The position numbers and the translations under genes are program-made. A stretch of 64,000 nt of DNA, from the NCBI GenBank assembly GCA_963995525.1, contig OZ023207.1, positions 31,724,866 to 31,788,865 of the forward strand, written 5' to 3'. How positions within the stretch are numbered: the stretch's first letter is position 1; every line of letters begins with the position of its first letter. The notes under the pieces were generated by a model. The model ran no database searches. It had not been told where the DNA came from and saw only the letters and a program-made list of their open reading frames with translations. Shown here piece by piece: positions 39,301 through 64,000 of this stretch. This DNA is from Escarpia spicata. Taxonomy: Eukaryota > Annelida > Polychaeta > Sabellida > Siboglinidae.

Positions 39301-39842
39301 TAACACTGCCTTCCCCTACTGTAATATTATCAACTAACTCAGTGGCTCAACTAACACTGCCTTCCCCTACTGTAATATTATCAATTAACCCAGTGGCTCA
39401 ACTAACATTGCCTTCCCCTACTGTAATATTATCAACTAACCCAGTGGCTCAACTAACACTGCCTTCCCCTACTGTAATATTATCAACTAACCCAGTGGCT
39501 CAACTAACACTGCCTTCCCCTACTGTAATATTATCAACTAACCCAGTGGCTCAACTAACACTGCCTTCCCCTACTGTAATATTATCAACTAACCCAGTGG
39601 CTCAACTAACACTGCCTTCCCCTACTGTAATATTATCAACTAACCCAGTGGCTCAACTAACACTGCCTTCCCCTACTGTAATATTATCAACTAACCCAGT
39701 GGCTCAACTAACACTGCCTTCCCCTACTGTAATATTATCAACTAACCCAGTGGCTCAACTAACACTGCCTTCCCCTACTGTAATATTATCAACTAACCCA
39801 GTGGCTCAACTAACACTGCCTTCCCCTACTGTAATATTATTA
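30332..39842 (+). repeat. 51-bp satellite array, about 186 units, with an 84-unit higher-order repeat
   Basis: The unit reads GGCTCAACTAACACTGCCTT then CCCCTACTGTAATATTATCA then ACTAACCCAGT. From 31740 to 39840 the same rare variants recur exactly 4284 bp apart (84 x 51): GGCTGAAATAAC at 32459/36743, TTCCACTACTGTAATTTT at 34721/39005, CAATTAACCC at 35098/39382, AAGTAACCC at 31784/36068. A single extra A near 31735 breaks the phase. Units at 30332-30760 contain many small indels. One + frame is stop-free (17-residue period AQLTLPSPTVILSTNPV) and gives open frames of 338 and 2723 codons. Most unit variants change the amino acid, which argues against a protein. Confidence 0.95.
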
Positions 39843-40221
39843 ACTAGAAAATGTCAACAACCATACATGATTGTTATACATGCTAAAGCTGTCACTGTTG
39901 CACTGTGCACTTAACACAATGTCGTCCCTGTGTTTTCTACCACATTTCTTGGCCTCTGCGTCAGTATGTATGAAGAATTGTGTATATAAAAATGTATGCA
40001 AATGTGACAAAGACCACCTTAGTTATGAGTTTGTAAACTCGTATTCACAATGGATTTTCTTTTCTTTCTGATTTTGCATCATAGCAATGGATAATCCCAA
40101 ACATGCTTATTACCACAGGACGTTGTCTTGTCATTTAACATTCACATGACATACCATTAATCTCTATACAGGTAGTTCTATTGTAAGTCACTGTTATGGA
40201 GGTATTTTCCCCTCGTGTGTT

Positions 40222-40535
40222 TGTTGGAATGCAGAGGCAAAGGGTTACAACATCCGACTCATACGAGACATTCCAATTCAAATCCTCTTTCTGCCATTTC
40301 AAACCTTTGGCAAATTCAATCACTCTACGCTGCCTCAGTTCACTCACCTGCATGAATGAGTACCTGGCTATAGACAGTGGTGGATACTTGTGTATGAATA
40401 GTCTTTGTGCATTAATTGCAGCATGGCTGGATGCTTCCCAGAGAAGTCAAGATGGTGTTCGACTGAACAGGTCTGTAAAGTGTAAAGCCCTCAGAGTCAA
40501 CTGAGAGGACTGGAGACTGAGCTATATAAGAACTT
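40222..40535 (+). mobile_element. tRNA-derived SINE
   Basis: Same family as 24714-25018: diverged head (GGCAAAGGGTTACAACATCC; B box CCAATTCAAATCCTC), body CATGAATGAGTACCTGGCTA and TAGACAGTGGTGGATA, tail GTAAAGCCCTCAGAGTCAAC and GCTATATAAGAACTTA. Confidence 0.75.
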
Positions 40536-40811
40536 AGAACTTGTGGAGGGGAAATGTTGGAAACCCTGGTTCAGCGTACCTGATGTGGGGCAATAAAATG
40601 GTCATTTGTAAACAAATCATTAACAAATGCAGTGTTCTCCCTTTCCACAATTTATCCTGGCCTTCAACATATATACAGTGTAATTTACAGTAGGACATTA
40701 TTTCAGCATCTTAGACATCAACCATTTTAAACGTGCATCTTTGCAGGAGGATGCAGTGTGTTGCGAATGTCATCAAACCATTTCCACGAAACACAAGACA
40801 CTTGAAGTGTC

Positions 40812-41222
40812 ACATGAACATTTCCACAATGTCACATGAACATCTCCAAAATGTCACATGAACATCTCCACAATGTCACATGAACATCTCCACAGTGTCA
40901 CATGAACATCTCCACAATGTCACATGACCATTTCTACAATGCCACATGAACATCTCCACAATATCACATGAACATCTCCACAGTGTCACATGAACATCTC
41001 AACAATGTCACATGACCATTTCCACAATGCCACATGAACATCTCCACCGTATCACATGAACATTTCCACCATGTCACATGAACATCTCCACAGTGTCACA
41101 TGAACATCTCCACAGTGTCACATGAACATCTCCACCGTGTCACATGAACATCTCCACAGTGTCACATGAACATCTCCACAGTGTCACATGAACATCTCCA
41201 CAGTGTCACATGACCATCTCCA
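40812..41222 (+). repeat. 22-bp minisatellite, about 18 units
   Basis: Unit TCACATGAACATCTCCACAA then TG, with CAGTG, CCGTG and ACC variants. It lies just beyond the last coding exon of the MCF2L-like gene, in its 3' UTR or flank. Confidence 0.9.
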
Positions 41223-41313
41223 TTGTCTGTAAGATGTATTGTAATTGTCTCTGTATCACCACAGACATGTCTTGAGATGTTGACTAGGAATGACGTCACT
41301 TGTGCCATGTCTA

Positions 41314-41454
41314 CGTTGCCATGGTAACATCAACACAAAGTGATGTACAACTCCAAGTTGTCACGGCTGTCACACTAGTGTCTCTGTGATACATGTGACG
41401 TTGCCATGGTAACATCAACACAAAGTGATGTACAACTCCAAGTTGTCACGGCTG

Positions 41455-41483
<29 letters not shown>
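41314..41483 (+). repeat. 85-bp tandem duplication over the 3' end of the MCF2L-like coding region
   Basis: CGTTGCCATGGTAACATCAA begins at 41314 and again at 41399, and the two 85-bp copies are nearly identical. The second copy holds the last codons and stop of the gene on the minus strand; the first copy is 3' of the stop. Confidence 0.85.
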
Positions 41484-59868
<18,385 letters not shown>

Positions 59869-59902
59869 CTACAACAGACAGCAGTGTCACATCTCACACA
59901 CA

Positions 59903-60130
59903 TACATCATCATCACCACTACCATCATCATCATCATCATCACATTGACGATCATCACCATCTCATCATCCCCAGTATCATCACTACCATCAACTATATC
60001 ATCACCATCATCAACAATATCATCAACTTTATTACAATCATCACTACCATCAATAATATCATCAACTTCATCATCATCACAATGATCATCACTACCATCA
60101 CCAATATCATCAACTTCGTCATCATCTCAA
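59903..60130 (+). repeat. Degenerate (ATC)n-rich tract
   Basis: CATCATCATCACC and CATCAATAATATCATCAACT words recur irregularly. It begins 35 bp upstream (gene sense) of the 59802-59868 exon acceptor. Confidence 0.8.
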
Positions 60131-60352
60131 CAAAACAATATCATTCTATGTCTAGTAGACATATACATATACACAATTACGATACTAGGAATATAAACAT
60201 ACATAGGATGTGTACATGTAAACATATATAAATATATGTGAATGTATGTTGAATTATTATTAGCTGTTAATTAAGTCATTTAATATGCTGATCACCTCAT
60301 GTTAACAGTTTTGTTATTTACATTTATGAGGTGGCCCCTGTGCTAGCGACAT

Positions 60353-60389
60353 CAAGAATACTATATCTCATTGAGATATAGTATTTTTG
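60353..60389 (+). repeat. Near-perfect short hairpin/palindrome
   Basis: AATACTATATCTCA, one T, then TGAGATATAGTATT: a perfect 14-bp stem extendable to about 18 bp with one G-U pair, and almost no loop. It suits a cruciform rather than a microRNA precursor. Confidence 0.6.
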
Positions 60390-60479
60390 GTGACATGAAC
60401 TCTCCCTGAACTTACTTACTATTTAAATTATTCGACACACTGTAGGTCTAAACAGGTCAAATAACAAATTCATTCTTCA

Positions 60480-60700
60480 TCGTTATCTCCATCACCATCA
60501 CCGACATCGTCATCTCCATCACCATCACCGACATCGTCATCTCCATCACCATCGCCGACATCGTCATCTCCATCACCATCGCCGACATCGTCATCTCCAT
60601 CACCATCGCCGACATCGTCATCTCCATCACCATCGCCGACATCGTCATCTCCATCACCATCACTGACATTGTCATCTCCATCATCATCAATGACATGATC
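60480..60700 (+). repeat. 27-bp minisatellite, about 8 units
   Basis: Unit CATCTCCATCACCATCGCCG then ACATCGT. Open frames on the minus strand (GDGDDDVGD, MVMEMTMSA) are artefacts. Confidence 0.9.
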
Positions 60701-60784
60701 ATCACCATCACGTCCATAATCATTATTATACGTCATCATCATCACCATCTCAATAATTCTCATCATCATCAGCAATATCATCAT

Positions 60785-61135
60785 CACTATACTCATTACA
60801 TCATCATCACCATCACTATACTCATTACATCATCATCACCATCACTATACTCATTACATCATCATCACCATCACTATACTCATTACATCATCATCACCAT
60901 CACTATACTCATTGCATCATCATCACCATCACTATACTCATTGCATCATCATCACCATCACTATACTCATTACATCATCATCACCATCACTATACTCATT
61001 ACATCATCATCACCATCACTATACTCATTACATCATCATCACCATCACTATACTCATTATATCATCATCACTATACTCATTACATCATCATCACCATCAC
61101 TATACTCATTACATCATCATCACCATCATGATAAT
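60785..61135 (+). repeat. 29-bp minisatellite, about 12 units
   Basis: Unit ATTACATCATCATCACCATC then ACTATACTC. As 29 is not a multiple of three, the three-frame periodic peptide (HHHHHHYTHYIIITITIL) repeats only every 87 bp. Confidence 0.92.
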
Positions 61136-61199
61136 GATCATCACAACTATCATAATCACAATCAAAATATTCATCACAAATATTAATCAATATTTATCA

Positions 61200-62430
61200 T
61201 CACTATCATCACAATTAACAAATTCCAAATTCATGCTTTAAAATACAAAATAAGCGAAAGCAGATAAAGATATGTCTCTAGTCTCTTTAACCTCCCGTGG
61301 GAAATATATTATATCATAAACTGAATCATCTTCTCGCTCAATGTGTTACTGAATCCATCACTATAAATGATAACATCATAACAGTATACATTTATGACAA
61401 AGTTACCGTTATCATACATATTTCATTATACATAATATGTTATCAAAGTGATCAATTACTGATGCCGCTTGTAGCCACATAACTATTACAGAATATTCCA
61501 GAAGCAAATAGTTATGTCACAACCATAAAACACACAAGTGTATCACGCAATAATATCCACTATTAATTATTATGATCTCGTATTAAGATACCACACAACT
61601 TTAGTATTTGTACTGGTGTCAAATATATTCAGCACGGAAGTGTCATTGTACACAGAACCCTAAAGACCAGCCCAGGATTGAGACCATGTAAGAAGTATGA
61701 CCCTCTTTCTTGATCCCCAAAACATGGACTGAACCCCCAAATTCAAAATTAAATCTACTAGAAATTACGACCACACTTAATAAAAAAACCATAAGGTGTA
61801 ACAAACGTACAAACTACTTAGAAACAGACTCTGATGCAAATTAATTATTCTTTAAGTGATTCACAAAGCATCCTAAACAATGTGATTTTAATTAATTTAC
61901 TTGTACATCTTTAGTATGGTATAAACAACTGTGCAGTTGTGTGTACAACTGAACTCTCACATTGTACATTTTCTGTACACAACTGTGATATTTGAAAGCA
62001 GATTCTTTTAAATAGAAAAAAGAAAATGTACATTTTTCTTGTGTTATATCAAACAAAACAAAAAAAAAATGGTACAACCTGTAGCAGTGAATGCACAGAT
62101 ATGTTTGATATCTGGCACAACCGGATTATGTTTGATGTGGGTATATTTAATTAATATATAGACACAGTAGCCATATAGATGGGAACACTTGATCAGAGCA
62201 GGAAGCAAGAGGCTGATTTACCAATGACAAATATTTAGACTGGTGCAGAATGTTTAGTCACAAATACAGATTTTTGCCAAATGTGTGGCAGACTTTGAAC
62301 ACTATTAGATGCATGAACAGAAAATCTGGCCAAATGTTTTATTATTGCATGTCTGCCTTTTCATTGCGTAGCTAAAATTATATGTGTACATACTTCTAGC
62401 AGTAATTAATACAGGCTAATTCACATGAGT
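61200..62430. other. Intergenic or intronic AT-rich stretch, nothing recognised
   Basis: Searched for further MCF2L-like exons (spectrin or Sec14 parts) on the minus strand by eye; none could be supported. Confidence 0.4.
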
Positions 62431-62702
62431 GATTAACTGTCCAGTTGGTCAGCTGACATGGTGTCACATGACACAGCTGTGCAAGAAACTGTCGTATAAC
62501 AAGAACAATTATGAAATCCACTTTGTGGCTTCCATTGTGTCAATGGAATTTAGGTTGGGTCTCATTTGTTGTCTCTTCCAAAAGACCAGGGCTAAAGAGG
62601 GGAAACAAAATTGCTTAAATTACTGGGGGTGGATTTGAGCCCCAATCCTCCTGATTGATGGTTCAGTGCTCAGATAACTAGACCATCGCATCCCATCAAG
62701 GT
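62430..62702 (-). mobile_element. Second-type tRNA-derived SINE
   Basis: The minus strand reads GATGGTCTAGTTATCTGAGC (A box) and GATTGGGGCTCAAATCCACC (B box) 30-40 bp apart, followed by a body unlike the other SINEs here (ending near CATGTGAATTAGCCTGTATT). Single copy in the window, so the borders are approximate. Confidence 0.5.
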
Positions 62703-63141
62703 GACAATGTGTAGATTTAAGCACATATAGCGTATCATTTAATTGCACTGTCATGTGACCATGTCATGTGACAGTGTGTCGTCTGATTAGCTGGAACACA
62801 AATCACTTGTGTAAATAATAAATACCTAATAATTAGTGCTGTAATGAGATACATATATATCATGCAAAGCAAAATGAAGAAAAGGGTAACTCATATGTAT
62901 ACAGCATTCGCGCTAGGGCTTCGCCATTCGCCATGCACTAATTTGTGTACGGTTTGGCGAAAAGAAAAATGCATGTGATAGCCAAATTTGTGAAACATGA
63001 AATACTGATGTGAAATGCTGGTTTTATATCTTTATTTGATTAAATGTCACTGATTTAAAATTGTTCTTCAATTTCTTGCATTCGCCTGAACGTTCAGCTG
63101 TGAAGGACGCTTTTATGACAATTTATGTTAACTGAACTGTT

Positions 63142-63172
63142 ATTGGTTGATAGCCGAGGGGTTCTAGCCAAT
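63142..63172 (+). promoter_or_regulatory. Inverted and direct CCAAT boxes upstream of a candidate first exon
   Basis: ATTGG at 63142-63146 and CCAAT at 63168-63172 lie about 55-80 bp upstream of the ATG at 63226. Paired NF-Y-type sites are common in TATA-less metazoan promoters. Inference from motif and spacing. Confidence 0.3.
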
Positions 63173-63225
63173 GAGAATCCTTATCACAAATTTGGCCGCG
63201 CACAACCAAACTTCCTAAGGCTAGC

Positions 63226-63252
63226 ATGGCATCTGCACAAGACACAACGATT
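63226..63252 (+). CDS. Candidate first coding exon, MASAQDTTI
   Basis: The start AGCATGG has an ideal Kozak context (A at -3, G at +4). Nine codons run into ACGATT|gtaagt, a consensus donor in phase 0. The upstream sequence is relatively GC-rich with two CCAAT boxes. The following exon would be beyond 64000, so the product is unknown. It could be chance. Confidence 0.3.
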
Positions 63253-64000
63253 GTAAGTTTGTATTTAATTTAAAGAAAATCCTTAAATGCACAGGCAAAT
63301 TATTGTTAAAAGATAGCATGGATATCCCTTAAACCATTTAACACGAATCTGTCATGTGACATATCACAGTCAAGCTGGCCAGAGTCGAACTACATGTACG
63401 GTCAGAAGAAAATCAGAAACAAGTTGTACTTTAAAGTTTAAGTTTTGCTGTTTAGACCCGCACCTCCAAAAAGCCATGAAAACGGTCACCTACAGTCACC
63501 AAACTTCACATCATATATCTACTATACCTATTCTACACATTTACACTGGTCACGTGATTAAAAAAATAAATTTACTGTCTTATCGATCAAAATATACAAG
63601 AAATTGACTCGCTTTACGTGTATATGTTTGTTCCACCGGAAAAAATCTGGTAGGTGGCGCAACTTTATCGGTAATTTCAGCCGTGGGGATAGATCACAAT
63701 TCATATTTTAAAAAATTTGCTACAGAATATTTTATTTGGCTAAAACAAAATGACTCCTTTTAGTCAAATTTGCCCAAGAGAATTTAGGTCTAGCGCTGAC
63801 CCAGGTTTAAGATATTATTTAACAAGATCATGCAATAACAGAACATTTGGCGATAGCATAAAACACAGTAATTGCAAAATGCAGTCATTATCACAGCAGG
63901 AGCAACATATTTGGTGAGAAAACGCAGCCACTACACAGCTAACATTAACAACAGAATTGCAAGTAAATATGCATGAACATAAGTGCATGTGAACAAATGC

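Noticed and set aside
60353..60389. microRNA precursor
   Set aside because: The stem is too short and the loop nearly absent.

Overview
This is eukaryotic, almost certainly invertebrate metazoan, nuclear DNA. Genes are split by GT-AG introns. The window holds non-LTR retrotransposons of several lineages, tRNA-derived SINEs, a mariner relic and a Penelope-type relic, and an extreme load of micro-, mini- and satellite repeats. Nothing bacterial was seen (no operons, CRISPR or ribosome-binding sites). The species cannot be named from the sequence; a marine lophotrochozoan is a guess.

Two host genes can be rebuilt exon by exon with consistent splice sites and phases. (1) On the + strand, 9752-21966, a three-exon, 293-residue type II membrane sulfotransferase of the WSCD-like group (PAPS-binding motif SFPRSGNTWTR). 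(2) On the - strand, 59868 down to 41455, thirteen exons give the C-terminal 551 residues of an MCF2/MCF2L (DBL/DBS/OST) Rho guanine-nucleotide exchange factor: DH domain, PH domain, acidic linker, SH3 domain and a Ser-rich tail ending in TETLV. Its 5' exons lie beyond 64000 or were not recognised.

Layout. 1-1235: 3' end of a LINE. 1.3-4.3 kb: short duplications, plus a broken intronless coding region on the - strand (2128-3325). 4.8-8.44 kb: a giant (GAGT)n/(GGGT)n/(GT)n tract followed by the same repeat class on the opposite strand. 9.2-22 kb: the sulfotransferase gene. Its first intron carries a CA/TA/TG palindrome, a decayed LINE and a decayed small gene; its second carries a 33-bp minisatellite. 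22.4-25 kb: SINEs, an inverted-repeat element and one of two copies of a dispersed repeat. 25.26-39.84 kb: a 51-bp satellite interrupted by a nearly intact CR1-like LINE (ORF1 with zinc finger and SGNH esterase, ORF2 endonuclease/reverse transcriptase) and by a 200-N gap. The satellite has an 84-unit (4284 bp) higher-order period. 40-64 kb: the MCF2L-like gene, whose introns are filled with at least nine tandem arrays, SINEs, a mariner deletion derivative and a GIY-YIG/Penelope remnant. A possible first exon of another + strand gene lies at 63226.

The two host genes show no evident functional link. The notable content is the satellite organisation and repeat arrays that abut splice sites. No wholly new biological system can be claimed from sequence alone; the best leads are given as findings.
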